Below, one piece after another: positions 14,784-22,479 of a stretch of DNA of 34,875 nt (position 1 is the first letter of the stretch; every line of letters starts with the position of its first letter). Both the position numbers and the translations under genes were made by a program. The stretch is from Ramlibacter sp. (lineage in GTDB: Bacteria > Pseudomonadota > Gammaproteobacteria > Burkholderiales > Burkholderiaceae_C), in NCBI GenBank assembly GCA_028291885.1, contig JAQGNJ010000039.1, positions 1 through 34,875 on the forward strand, given 5' to 3'. Under the pieces are notes generated by a model, which saw only the letters and a list, made by a program, of their open reading frames with translations, searched no databases and was not told where the DNA came from.

Positions 14784-15875
14784 TCAGGACGTCCTGCGCG
14801 GCGGGTTGTTGTAGACGAAGCTGGAATAGGTGTGCTCGGCGAACCGGTGCCACAGCAGCACCTCGCCCCTGAACTTGCTCCACGACTCGTAGAGCTTGCG
14901 GAACGCCGGGTTCTTCTCCGATTCCTCGGCGTAGATGTCGAACGCCGCGTCCTGCGCCGCCTTCATCAACTCGGTGGAATAGGCGTGCAGCTTGACGCCG
15001 CTGCCCACCAGCCGGCGCAGCGCGGGCGGGTTCTTGAAGTCGTACTCGGCCATCATGTCGAGGTTGGCCTCGGCCGCGGCGGCTTCGAAGGCCGCCTGGT
15101 AATCCTTGGGCAGCGCTTCCCAGGCCTTGGTGTTGACGTAGAAGGAGTACATCGAGTTGCTCTCCCACCAGCCGGGGTAGTAGTAGTGCGGCGCAACCTT
15201 GTAGAACCCGAGTTTTTCGTCGTCGTAGGGGCCGACCCATTCGGCGGCGTCGATCGTGCCTTTTTCCAGCGCGGGGTAGATGTCGCCGCCGGCGATCTGC
15301 TGCGGCACCGCGCCCAGCCGCGCCATCACTTCGCCGCCGATGCCGGGGATGCGCATCTTCAGGCCCTTGAGGTCGGCCAGCGAGCGGATCTCCTTGCGGA
15401 ACCAGCCGCCCATCTGCACCCCGGTGTTGCCGCCCGGAAAGCTGACGATGTTGAAGTCGCGCAGGAACTCGCGCACCAGCTGCAGGCCGCCGCCATAGAG
15501 CATCCAGGCGTTCTGCTGGCGCTGGTTCAGGCCGAACGGCAGCGTCGTTTCAAAGCCGAAGGCCTTGTTCTTGCCGACGAAGTAGTAGCTGGCCGTGTGG
15601 CCGCACTCGATGCTGGCGCCCTGCACCGCATCGACCACACCAAAAGCGGGCACGAGCTCACCGGCGGCGTGCACGGAGACCTGGAACCGTCCGTTCGTGA
15701 TCTGCGCCAGGCGCCGCGACAGCACTTGCGCGCCGCCATAGATGGTGTCCAGGGTCTTGGGAAAGCTGGAGGCCATCCGCCATCGAATGGCGGGCGCCGT
15801 CTGCGCGATCGCGGGGGCCGAAACCGCCGCCGCGCCTGCCACCATCCCCGATTGAAGGAACCGTCGTTTGTCCAT
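14784..15875 (-). CDS. TRAP transporter solute-binding protein, TakP-like (DctP family)
   Basis: A 363-residue periplasmic binding protein. The signal peptide has a twin-arginine-like start (MDKRRFLQSG) and AQT cleavage region. Blocks such as GWFRKEIRSLADLKGLKMRI, GDIYPALEKGTIDAAEWVGP and PHYYYPGWWES match the DctP subfamily that includes the alpha-keto-acid binder TakP. The ligand is probably a carboxylate, with the conserved Arg in the KMRIPG block as a likely contact. No dctQ or dctM genes are adjacent, so the membrane partners lie elsewhere. GGAGG lies eight bases before the ATG, and a GntR-type operator overlaps the leader. The track ORF extension upstream to 16034 is spurious. Confidence 0.93.
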   Translation of the reverse strand: MDKRRFLQSGMVAGAAAVSAPAIAQTAPAIRWRMASSFPKTLDTIYGGAQVLSRRLAQITNGRFQVSVHAAGELVPAFGVVDAVQGASIECGHTASYYFVGKNKAFGFETTLPFGLNQRQQNAWMLYGGGLQLVREFLRDFNIVSFPGGNTGVQMGGWFRKEIRSLADLKGLKMRIPGIGGEVMARLGAVPQQIAGGDIYPALEKGTIDAAEWVGPYDDEKLGFYKVAPHYYYPGWWESNSMYSFYVNTKAWEALPKDYQAAFEAAAAEANLDMMAEYDFKNPPALRRLVGSGVKLHAYSTELMKAAQDAAFDIYAEESEKNPAFRKLYESWSKFRGEVLLWHRFAEHTYSSFVYNNPPRRTS

Positions 15876-15888
15876 GGCCTGACCTCCG

Positions 15889-15906
15889 GTTGGTTTGTAT
15901 ACCAAC
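15889..15906. promoter_or_regulatory. GntR/FadR-type operator upstream of the TRAP gene
   Basis: GTTGGT-N6-ACCAAC is a perfect inverted repeat, and TTGTATACCA inside it fits the FCD-type GntR consensus T.GTATAC.A. It lies 14-31 bases upstream of the binding-protein start. Such regulators often control TRAP transporters for organic acids. Confidence 0.55.
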
Positions 15907-15948
15907 ACGCAAGAGCAATGCCAGATCGCCGGTCGGCCGGCGCGCTCT

Positions 15949-16275
15949 TCAGGCCGGGGAAGCCACCTGGGCCAGGCACTCGCGGATCTGGCCGGCGTCG
16001 TGCGGGCGGACCAGCCGCCCGACCTCCGCGCCATCGCGCAGGAAGACCAGGGTCGGCCAGAACTTGACCCGGAACGACCGGCCCAGCGGCCGGCCGCTGC
16101 CGTCTTCCACCTTCAGGTGCCGCACCCCGGGATGGCCGGCCAGTGCCTCGGCGATCGGCCCCTGGGCGGCGCGGCAATAGCCGCACCATGGGGTGCCGAA
16201 CTCGAGCAGCGCCGCCCCTTGCAGGGAATCGACGTCAGCACGGGTCGGCCCCGGGTTCTCGTACTCGGTGTTCAT
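15949..16275 (-). CDS. Thioredoxin-like protein
   Basis: A 108-residue cytosolic thioredoxin-fold protein. The redox motif is WCGYC in LLEFGTPWCGYCRAAQGPI, and FRVKFWPTLVFLRDGAEVGR contains the cis-Pro loop. The WCGYC pair differs from the WCGPC of classical thioredoxins, which would change its redox potential. It is the second gene upstream of the TRAP protein gene on the same strand, separated by 73 bases that hold the operator. A hairpin (16294-16310) lies just before its own start. Function as a general or specialised disulfide reductase cannot be decided. Confidence 0.88.
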   Translation of the reverse strand: MNTEYENPGPTRADVDSLQGAALLEFGTPWCGYCRAAQGPIAEALAGHPGVRHLKVEDGSGRPLGRSFRVKFWPTLVFLRDGAEVGRLVRPHDAGQIRECLAQVASPA

Positions 16276-16293
16276 CGCCCGATTATTTGCCCC

Positions 16294-16310
16294 CGCGCAC
16301 CGCCTGCGCG
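16294..16310 (-). other. Small hairpin between two minus-strand genes
   Basis: CGCGCA-CCGCC-TGCGCG is a perfect six-base stem right behind the stop codon at 16311. There is no T-tract. A weak terminator or processing site is possible. Confidence 0.35.
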
Positions 16311-16874
16311 TCAGCCGGCGCCTCGCGCATCATCGGCGCCTGTCCGTCGTTCGACCGCCGCCTGGCTGAGCACCTGCAGCACCCGGCCCTGGCCGACCAG
16401 CCGCTCCTGGGCGACCACCCGGAACGACGTGTCCTGGGGAAACCGGGCAAGCGCGATCTTCGGCTTGAGGAACTGCGCCTGGACGCGGATCGGCGCGTCC
16501 GAGGCCAGCCAGCCGGCGAGCGGCTGGGACAGCCGGGCGGAGAAGGCTTCGGTGCCGACCACCAGGGCGCAGGTGTCGCCGTCCAGCGGCTTGCCCAGGG
16601 CCGGGGCCGGCGCCAGCGGCGTCATTTCGACCAGCAACTCGCCGGCAAAAGGCCGGCCGCCGAACGGCGACTTGCGTCCCAGCTTGATCTTGCGTCCGAA
16701 ATACGCGATGACATTGCCGATCACCGGCACCCAGAGCACCAGCATCAGGGAGCCGAGGTCGCGCAGGGTGGAAGGATTGGGCGCCCAGTGCCGGACGGCG
16801 GCGCCGGCCAGCGCGAGAACGAGCAGGACGATGACGACGAGTTTGCGGCGGGCAGGGGTGGCATTCAAGGGCAT
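16311..16874 (-). CDS. Hypothetical membrane protein
   Basis: A 187-residue protein that I cannot assign to a family. There are two N-terminal membrane segments, LVVIVLLVLALAGAAV (about 12-28) and LRDLGSLMLVLWVPVIGNVIAY (about 37-58). The remaining 125 residues look like a beta-rich soluble domain (AGELLVEMTPLAPAPALG, CALVVGTEAFSARL, FRVVAQERLVGQGRVLQVLS). There is no catalytic motif visible. It is divergent from nadC across a 74-base gap and lies upstream of the thioredoxin-like gene. Confidence 0.75.
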   Translation of the reverse strand: MPLNATPARRKLVVIVLLVLALAGAAVRHWAPNPSTLRDLGSLMLVLWVPVIGNVIAYFGRKIKLGRKSPFGGRPFAGELLVEMTPLAPAPALGKPLDGDTCALVVGTEAFSARLSQPLAGWLASDAPIRVQAQFLKPKIALARFPQDTSFRVVAQERLVGQGRVLQVLSQAAVERRTGADDARGAG

Positions 16875-16948
16875 CGCCCGAGGCTAACCGCTTTCCGCCG
16901 ACGGCCTTTGCGCCGGCGAGCCGCCTGCGTTGCAGCTATGCTTGGCAG

Positions 16949-17812
16949 ATGAGTTTTGCTTTCGATTTTTCTCCCTCATCCCTGGCCGAACTGGCGCGCG
17001 CCGACGCGGCCCGCGCCCTAGCCGAAGACGTCCGCGGCGGCGACCTCACGGCCGCCCTCGTTCCCGAGGGCCGGCGCGGCCAGGCCCGCGTGCTGGCCCG
17101 CGAAAGCGCCGTGATCTGCGGCGCGCCCTGGGTCGAAGCGACCCTGCGCCAGGTCGACCCGGCCCTGCAATTTCGCTGGCTGGTGCCGGAAGGCGGGCGC
17201 AGCCAGGTCGACCAGGTGGTGCTCGAAGTGGAAGGCTCGGCGCGCAGCCTGCTCACCGCCGAACGCACCGCGCTCAATTTCCTGCAGCTGCTCAGCGCCG
17301 TTGCGACCAAGACCGCCGTCTATGTGGAAGCGGTGCGCGGCACGCGGGCGCAGATCGTCGACACCCGCAAGACCTTGCCGGGACTTCGGCTGGCGCAGAA
17401 ATACGCGGTGCGCACCGGCGGCGGCGTCAACCACCGCATCGGCCTGTACGACGCCGTGCTGATCAAGGAAAACCACATCGCCGCCGCCGGTGGTATCGGA
17501 CCGGTGCTGGAGGCCGCCAAACGCGTCGCGGCGCAGGCGGACTTCATCCAGCTGGAGGTCGAAACCCTGGCGCAGCTGGAAGAAGGCCTGGCCGCCGGCG
17601 CGACCATGATCCTGCTGGACAACATGCCCTTGTCCGACCTGCGCGAGGCCGTGCGGATCAACGCCGGCCGCGCCAGCCTGGAGATCTCGGGCGGCGTCAC
17701 GATGGAAACCTTGCGCGTCTACGCCGAAACCGGCGTCGACCGCATCTCCGTCGGCGGCCTGACCAAGGACGTGAAGGCGACCGACTTCTCGATGCGCCTG
17801 AAAGAGCTGTGA
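16949..17812 (+). CDS. nadC: Nicotinate-nucleotide pyrophosphorylase (quinolinate phosphoribosyltransferase)
   Basis: A 287-residue cytosolic enzyme that turns quinolinate and PRPP into nicotinate mononucleotide, CO2 and pyrophosphate. Conserved blocks include [65 protein letters not shown] and [10 protein letters not shown] near the C-terminus. It is translationally coupled to nadA: the TGA stop and the ATG start share one base (TGATG). It begins the nadCA operon. Confidence 0.97.
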   Translation: MSFAFDFSPSSLAELARADAARALAEDVRGGDLTAALVPEGRRGQARVLARESAVICGAPWVEATLRQVDPALQFRWLVPEGGRSQVDQVVLEVEGSARSLLTAERTALNFLQLLSAVATKTAVYVEAVRGTRAQIVDTRKTLPGLRLAQKYAVRTGGGVNHRIGLYDAVLIKENHIAAAGGIGPVLEAAKRVAAQADFIQLEVETLAQLEEGLAAGATMILLDNMPLSDLREAVRINAGRASLEISGGVTMETLRVYAETGVDRISVGGLTKDVKATDFSMRLKEL

Positions 17813-18933
17813 TGAGCGCGGTCATTCCCATCTTCGACGTCGAGTACGAGCATCCGCTGCCCGGCAACGCCTGCGACACCAAGCACGCCTGGGCGCGGAT
17901 CCCGCCCGAGCCTTCGCCCGACGAGCGTGCCGCGCTCAAGGACAAGATCCGCCGGCTGCTCGAGGAGCGCAATGCGGTGATGGTCTCGCACTACTACGTG
18001 CACCCGGACCTGCAGGACCTGGCCGAGGAAACCGGCGGCATCGTCAGCGATTCGCTGGAGATGGCGCGCTTCGGCCGTGACCATCCGGCGCGCACGCTGG
18101 TCGTGTCCGGCGTCAAGTTCATGGGCGAAACGTCCAAGATCCTGTCGCCCGAAAAGCGCGTGCTGATGCCGGACCTGGATGCCACCTGCTCGCTGGACCT
18201 GGGCTGCCCGATCGACGAATTCGACGCCTTTTGCGACCAGCATCCCGACCGCACCGTCGTCGTCTACGCGAATACGAGCGCCGCGGTGAAGGCCCGTTCC
18301 GACTGGCTGGTGACCTCGAGCTGCGCGCTGGACATCGTCGGCGCGCTCAAGGAGAAGGGCCACAAGATCCTGTGGGCGCCCGACAAGCACCTCGGCGGCT
18401 ACATCCAGCGCCAGACCGGCGCCGACATGGTGTTCTGGAGCGGCTCGTGCATCGTCCACGACGAATTCAAGGCCTTCGAGCTGGAGGCGCTCAAGAAGGA
18501 CTATCCCAACGCCAAGGTGCTGGTGCATCCGGAGTCGCCGGCCGACGTCGTCGCGCTGGCGGACGCGGTCGGTTCGACCTCGGCGATCCTGAAGGCTGCT
18601 CGCGAAATGCACGCCAGGGAGTTCATCGTCGCCACCGACAACGGGATGATGCACAAACTGCGCACGCTGAACCCGGACAAGGTGTTCATCGAAGCGCCCA
18701 CCGCCGGGAACAGTGCCACCTGCAAGAGCTGCGCGCACTGCCCGTGGATGGCCATGAACGGCCTGGCCGGCCTGGCCCACGTGCTGGAGACCGGCGCCAA
18801 CGAGATCCACGTCGATCCCGCGCTCGGCGAACGCGCCCGGCTGCCGATCGACCGCATGCTGGCCTTCACCGCCGCCCTGAAGAAGTCTGGCCAGGCGGCT
18901 GGGGCTCTCGTTCCCGAGATCGGCGCCGCTTGA
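17812..18933 (+). CDS. nadA: Quinolinate synthase A
   Basis: A 373-residue 4Fe-4S enzyme that condenses iminoaspartate with dihydroxyacetone phosphate to quinolinate. [39 protein letters not shown] and [13 protein letters not shown] are family blocks, and cluster Cys candidates are in SLDLGCP, the [10 protein letters not shown] region and KSCAHCPWM. The start overlaps the nadC stop by one base. Its stop faces that of nadB, which makes the iminoaspartate substrate; both stop codons lie in one nine-base inverted repeat. Confidence 0.97.
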   Translation: MSAVIPIFDVEYEHPLPGNACDTKHAWARIPPEPSPDERAALKDKIRRLLEERNAVMVSHYYVHPDLQDLAEETGGIVSDSLEMARFGRDHPARTLVVSGVKFMGETSKILSPEKRVLMPDLDATCSLDLGCPIDEFDAFCDQHPDRTVVVYANTSAAVKARSDWLVTSSCALDIVGALKEKGHKILWAPDKHLGGYIQRQTGADMVFWSGSCIVHDEFKAFELEALKKDYPNAKVLVHPESPADVVALADAVGSTSAILKAAREMHAREFIVATDNGMMHKLRTLNPDKVFIEAPTAGNSATCKSCAHCPWMAMNGLAGLAHVLETGANEIHVDPALGERARLPIDRMLAFTAALKKSGQAAGALVPEIGAA

Positions 18934-18958
18934 AAGCGGTTGTCCGCCCCCGCTTTCA
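18931..18958. terminator. Palindrome joining the nadA and nadB stop codons
   Basis: TGAAAGCGG-N10-CCGCTTTCA is a perfect nine-base inverted repeat. Its outer ends are the nadA TGA (18931-18933) and the complement of the nadB TGA (18956-18958). It could act as a terminator hairpin in both directions, though no U-tract follows. Confidence 0.6.
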
Positions 18959-20551
18959 GGGAACAAGGATGGTCGGCTTGGAGTTGGGGTCGAGAGCGGG
19001 GTAGTCGCGGCTGAAATGCAGGCCGCGGCTTTCGTGGCGCGACTGGGCCGAGCGGACGATCAGTTCGGCCACCTGGACCAGGTTGCGCAGCTCCAGCAGG
19101 TCGCGCGACACATGGAAGGCGCTGTAGAACTCCTGGATTTCCTGCTGCAGCAGGCGGATGCGGTGCGACGCGCGCTCCAGCCGCTTGTTGGTCCGCACGA
19201 TGCCGACGTAGTCCCACATGAAGCGGCGCAGCTCTTCCCAGTTGTGCGAGATCACCACCGCCTCGTCGGCGTCCGTGACCTGGCTCTCGTCCCAGGCCGG
19301 CAGCGCCGGCGGCGCGGGCAGCTCGGTGGCGCGGATGTCCTGCGCCGCGGCGTCGGCGAACACCATGCATTCCACCAGCGAGTTGCTGGCGAGCCGGTTG
19401 GCGCCGTGCAGGCCGGTGTACGAGGTCTCGCCGATCGCGTGCAGGCCGGCCAGGTCGGTGCGGCCGGCCAGGTCGGTGTGGACGCCGCCGCAGGTGTAGT
19501 GCGCGGCCGGCACCACCGGGATCGGCTGCCTGGTGATGTCGATGCCCAGCTCCAGGCAGCGCGCGTGGATGTTCGGGAAGTGCTCGCGCACGAACTCCGG
19601 CGGCTGGTGCGAGATGTCCAGGTACACACAGTCCAGGCCGTGCTTCTTCATCTCGAAGTCGATGGCGCGGGCGACGACGTCGCGAGGCGCGAGTTCGGCG
19701 CGCGGATCGTGCTCCGGCATGAAGCGCGTGCCGTCCGGCAGCAGCAGCCGGCCGCCTTCGCCACGCACGGCCTCGGTGATCAGGAAGCTCTTGACGCTGG
19801 GATGGAACAGGCAGGTCGGGTGGAACTGGATGAACTCCATGTTCGTCACGCGGCAGCCGGCACGCCATGCCACGGCGATGCCGTCGCCGGTCGCGGTGTC
19901 GGGATTGGTCGTGAACAGGTAGACCTTGCCGGCGCCGCCGGTCGCGATGATGGTGTGCGGCGCGCGGAAGGTCAGCACCTCGCCGGTCTTCTCGTCCAGC
20001 GCGTACAGGCCCAGGCATCGGTTGCCCGATTTCTCCTGCAGGCCGAGCTTGGCGCTGGTGATCAGGTCCACCAGCATGTGGTGCTCGAACAGCGTGATGT
20101 TGGGCGTGCGGCGCACGTGCTCGATCAGCGTGCGCTGCACCGCGGCGCCTGTGGCGTCTGTCACGTGCACGATGCGGCGCGCGCTGTGGCCGCCCTCGCG
20201 CGTCAGGTGCAGGTGGCCGTCTTCCTCGGAGAACGGCACGCCGAGCTGGCGCAGCCAGGCGATGCTCTCGGGCGCGTGCTCGACGACGAAGCGCGTCGCC
20301 GCGGGGTCGGACAGGCCTGCGCCGGCGACCAGGGTGTCGTCGACGTGGGAGGCAAAGGTGTCGCCTTCTCCCAGCACGGCGGCGATGCCGCCCTGGGCCC
20401 AGCCACTGGAGCCGTCGCTCATCGAGCGCTTGGTGAGGATCGCCACCCTGTGCGTCGGCGCGAGGTGCATCGCCGCGGAGAGGCCCGCCAGGCCGCTGCC
20501 GACGATCAGCACATCGAAATCGTGCGGGGACTGCGGGACGGAAGTTGTCAT
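18956..20551 (-). CDS. nadB: L-aspartate oxidase
   Basis: A 531-residue flavoprotein that oxidises L-aspartate to iminoaspartate for NadA. The FAD-binding motif is [17 protein letters not shown], followed by the [14 protein letters not shown] segment, [12 protein letters not shown], a catalytic-region Arg block ([14 protein letters not shown]) and the [21 protein letters not shown] signature. It begins at ATG 20551, 16 bases behind scpA, so scpA-nadB are probably one transcript. No strong Shine-Dalgarno was seen. All three NAD de novo genes are present in this locus. Confidence 0.97.
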   Translation of the reverse strand: MTTSVPQSPHDFDVLIVGSGLAGLSAAMHLAPTHRVAILTKRSMSDGSSGWAQGGIAAVLGEGDTFASHVDDTLVAGAGLSDPAATRFVVEHAPESIAWLRQLGVPFSEEDGHLHLTREGGHSARRIVHVTDATGAAVQRTLIEHVRRTPNITLFEHHMLVDLITSAKLGLQEKSGNRCLGLYALDEKTGEVLTFRAPHTIIATGGAGKVYLFTTNPDTATGDGIAVAWRAGCRVTNMEFIQFHPTCLFHPSVKSFLITEAVRGEGGRLLLPDGTRFMPEHDPRAELAPRDVVARAIDFEMKKHGLDCVYLDISHQPPEFVREHFPNIHARCLELGIDITRQPIPVVPAAHYTCGGVHTDLAGRTDLAGLHAIGETSYTGLHGANRLASNSLVECMVFADAAAQDIRATELPAPPALPAWDESQVTDADEAVVISHNWEELRRFMWDYVGIVRTNKRLERASHRIRLLQQEIQEFYSAFHVSRDLLELRNLVQVAELIVRSAQSRHESRGLHFSRDYPALDPNSKPTILVP

Positions 20552-20567
20552 TCTTGTTGTTCTGGTT

Positions 20568-21365
20568 TCAGGCCGGCGAGTAGGCCAGCCGCACATAGAT
20601 CGGCGCGAAGGCTTCGGCCTGCGTCACCTCGATCAGCGTTTCCTTGGCCAGCTCCAGCATGGCGATGAAGGTGACGATCAGCACCTGCATGCCGCGCGAG
20701 ACGTCGAACAGGTGCTCGAACTCGACGAACTTGCGGCCCTGCAGCTTGCGCAGGACGATGCTCATGTGCTCGCGCACCGAAAGCTCCTCGCGGGTGATCT
20801 TGTGGTGCTGGACCAGCCTGGCGCGCTTGACGATGTCGCGCCAAGCTTCCTGCAGGTCGACCACGTCGACGTCGGGGAAGCGAGGCTGCAGCGACTGCTC
20901 GATGTAGACCTGGGCCCGCAGCACGTCGCGACCGACCTGGGGAACCTCGTTCAGGCGGAAAGCCGCCGCCTTCATCTGCTCGTATTCCAGCAGCCGGCGC
21001 ACGAGTTCGGCACGCGGGTCTTCCGCTTCCTCGCCCCCGGCCGTCTTGCGCGGCGGCAGCAGCATGCGCGACTTGATCTCGATCAGCATCGCCGCCATCA
21101 GCAGGTATTCGGCCGCCAGTTCCAGGTTGCGGCTGCGGATCTCGTCGACGTAGACCAGATACTGGCGGGTCACGCCCGCCATCGGGATGTCCAGGATGTT
21201 GAAGTTCTGCTTGCGGATCAGGTACAGCAGCAGGTCGAGCGGGCCTTCGAAGGCTTCGAGGAAGACCTCCAGTGCATCGGGCGGGATGTACAGGTCGGTC
21301 GGCATGGCGAACAGCGGTTCGCCATAGAGCCGCGCCAGCGCCACCTGGTCGACCACCTCGGGCAT
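20568..21365 (-). CDS. scpA: Segregation and condensation protein A
   Basis: A 265-residue kleisin subunit of the SMC-ScpAB condensin. [20 protein letters not shown] is the N-terminal SMC-binding signature. [22 protein letters not shown] and a C-terminal winged-helix region ([28 protein letters not shown]) complete the fold. I use ATG 21365; the track ORF extends to 21821 through the DUF3460 gene and is not credible. A TTG at 21419 is an alternative start. scpB is not in the window. It lies between the DUF3460 gene and nadB on the same strand. Confidence 0.94.
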   Translation of the reverse strand: MPEVVDQVALARLYGEPLFAMPTDLYIPPDALEVFLEAFEGPLDLLLYLIRKQNFNILDIPMAGVTRQYLVYVDEIRSRNLELAAEYLLMAAMLIEIKSRMLLPPRKTAGGEEAEDPRAELVRRLLEYEQMKAAAFRLNEVPQVGRDVLRAQVYIEQSLQPRFPDVDVVDLQEAWRDIVKRARLVQHHKITREELSVREHMSIVLRKLQGRKFVEFEHLFDVSRGMQVLIVTFIAMLELAKETLIEVTQAEAFAPIYVRLAYSPA

Positions 21366-21424
21366 GCCGGGCGCCGCCGGCGCGTCCGGATCGGGCAGGG
21401 TGGCGGGGGCGGCAGCCAAACCGG

Positions 21425-21643
21425 TCAGCGCGTGTTGTTCTGGTACACGTAGGGCTTCTGCGCGACCTGCCCCTCGCGGAATTCGCCCCAGGCTTCGCGA
21501 TCGACGTGCTTGTCCCAGAGCAGGGCGCGCCCGGCGCGCTGCCGCGCCTCGAGATCGGGCTCTTTGGCCTTGAGCTGCTCGATGAACTGGGTGACCTCCG
21601 ATTTGTAGTCGGGACGCCGGAAGATTTTGAGCAGGATGGACAT
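21425..21643 (-). CDS. DUF3460 family protein
   Basis: A 72-residue small protein found beside scpA in many Burkholderiales. It reads MSILLKIFRRPDYKSEVTQF, followed by a charged helical region (LKAKEPDLEARQRAGRALLW) and ending QKPYVYQNNTR. No catalytic motif or membrane segment is visible. The start is 37 bases from the divergent BamE-like start. The track ORF running to 21871 is antisense to that gene and is not used. Function unknown; the steady link to scpA suggests a housekeeping role. Confidence 0.88.
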   Translation of the reverse strand: MSILLKIFRRPDYKSEVTQFIEQLKAKEPDLEARQRAGRALLWDKHVDREAWGEFREGQVAQKPYVYQNNTR

Positions 21644-21663
21644 ATAGACTGGACCTTTCCACG

Positions 21664-21669
21664 ATTTTA
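21664..21669 (-). promoter_or_regulatory. Candidate -10 TAAAAT for the DUF3460-scpA-nadB run
   Basis: TAAAATCG on the minus strand ends 20 bases before the DUF3460 ATG. Any -35 box would fall inside the BamE-like coding region, because the divergent gap is only 37 bases. Confidence 0.4.
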
Positions 21670-21680
21670 CTTGGACCGTC

Positions 21681-22184
21681 ATGGCCCACAGGTTTTTGGC
21701 GCTCGCGGCGCCCGCCGCTCTCCTGGCCGGCCTCCTGCTCGCGGGCTGCGACCCGCAGCGGATCAGCGAACTGGAGGAGGGCGTCGCCACCGAAGAAGAC
21801 GTCCGCGCGCGTTTCGGCCAACCCGAGCAGGTCTGGGATGGTCCCGGCGGCGCGCGCATCCTGGAATACAACCGCCAGCCCGCCGGCCAGAAGAACTACA
21901 TGATCACCATCGGCCGCGACGGCCGCATGAGCGCCTTGCGCCAGGTGCTGAATCCGGGCAGCTTTGCCCGCGTCCAGCCCGGGATGATGATGGAGGAGGT
22001 GCGCAAGATGCTGGGCAAGCCGGCCCGCACGACCAGCTATGCGCTGAAGAACGAGGCGGCCTGGGAGTGGCGCTACCTGGAGCCGCCCAACACCGCGATG
22101 GTCTTCACCGTGTGGTTCAACCCCGACTACAGGGTGCTGCGGACGTCCATGGCGCCGGATCCGCAGGCGCCGGAGAACAGGTAG
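21681..22184 (+). CDS. BamE/OmlA-like outer-membrane lipoprotein
   Basis: A 167-residue lipoprotein with signal MAHRFLALAAPAALLAGLLL and lipobox LAGC. The mature part shows two related blocks: GVATEEDVRARFGQPEQVWD then GARILEYN, and GMMMEEVRKMLGKPARTTSY then AAWEWRY. Each fits the SmpA/OmlA (BamE) pattern of an Asp/Glu-Val-Arg helix, GxP turn and a Trp/Tyr strand. It is longer than classical BamE (about 110-120 residues), so it looks like a tandem duplication. It probably acts at the outer membrane, but a role in the Bam complex is not proven. It is divergent from DUF3460 across 37 bases. Confidence 0.85.
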   Translation: MAHRFLALAAPAALLAGLLLAGCDPQRISELEEGVATEEDVRARFGQPEQVWDGPGGARILEYNRQPAGQKNYMITIGRDGRMSALRQVLNPGSFARVQPGMMMEEVRKMLGKPARTTSYALKNEAAWEWRYLEPPNTAMVFTVWFNPDYRVLRTSMAPDPQAPENR

Positions 22185-22211
22185 CTTGCCCGGTTTCCGG
22201 TCGGATCGTTT

Positions 22212-22457
22212 TCAGCGTTCCGGGCTTGGCAGCACCACGTCCGCGGCGGCGCCGACCGCGCGGCCCGTGAGCCGCACGGTGCCGATCGCCGCGTCGGCCG
22301 CCAGGCCCACGCCCTTGACCGCAATGCTGGCCGCCGTGTCGGCGACCGCGATCACGGCGCAGCCGCCAAGCAGGCCGGTGGCCGCGACCAGTGCGCACGC
22401 CAGCTGGACGCGCAAGGCGCGGCGCTTGCGGCCGGCGGTCGTCGGATTGCTGTGCAT
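22212..22457 (-). CDS. Small lipoprotein of unknown function
   Basis: An 81-residue predicted lipoprotein. After a basic N-terminus (AGRKRRALRVQ) comes the hydrophobic LACALVAATG and the lipobox LGGC. The mature 49 residues are Ala/Val-rich (AVADTAASIAVKGVGLAADA), typical of small envelope lipoproteins encoded beside metG. It follows metG by 22 bases on the same strand and converges on the BamE-like gene, 27 bases between stops. No catalytic features. Confidence 0.72.
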   Translation of the reverse strand: MHSNPTTAGRKRRALRVQLACALVAATGLLGGCAVIAVADTAASIAVKGVGLAADAAIGTVRLTGRAVGAAADVVLPSPER

Positions 22458-22479
22458 GGCACGATTCTAGGACCTGGCC

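Noticed and set aside
16930-17811. First half of the 667-residue plus-strand ORF
   Set aside because: This part is an off-frame reading of nadC. Only the part from 17812 on is real (nadA). It is not a nadC-nadA fusion.
22185-22211. CCGG-TTT-CCGG hairpin with following T-run as a terminator for the BamE-like gene
   Set aside because: The stem is only four base pairs and the T-run is four bases, too weak to support.
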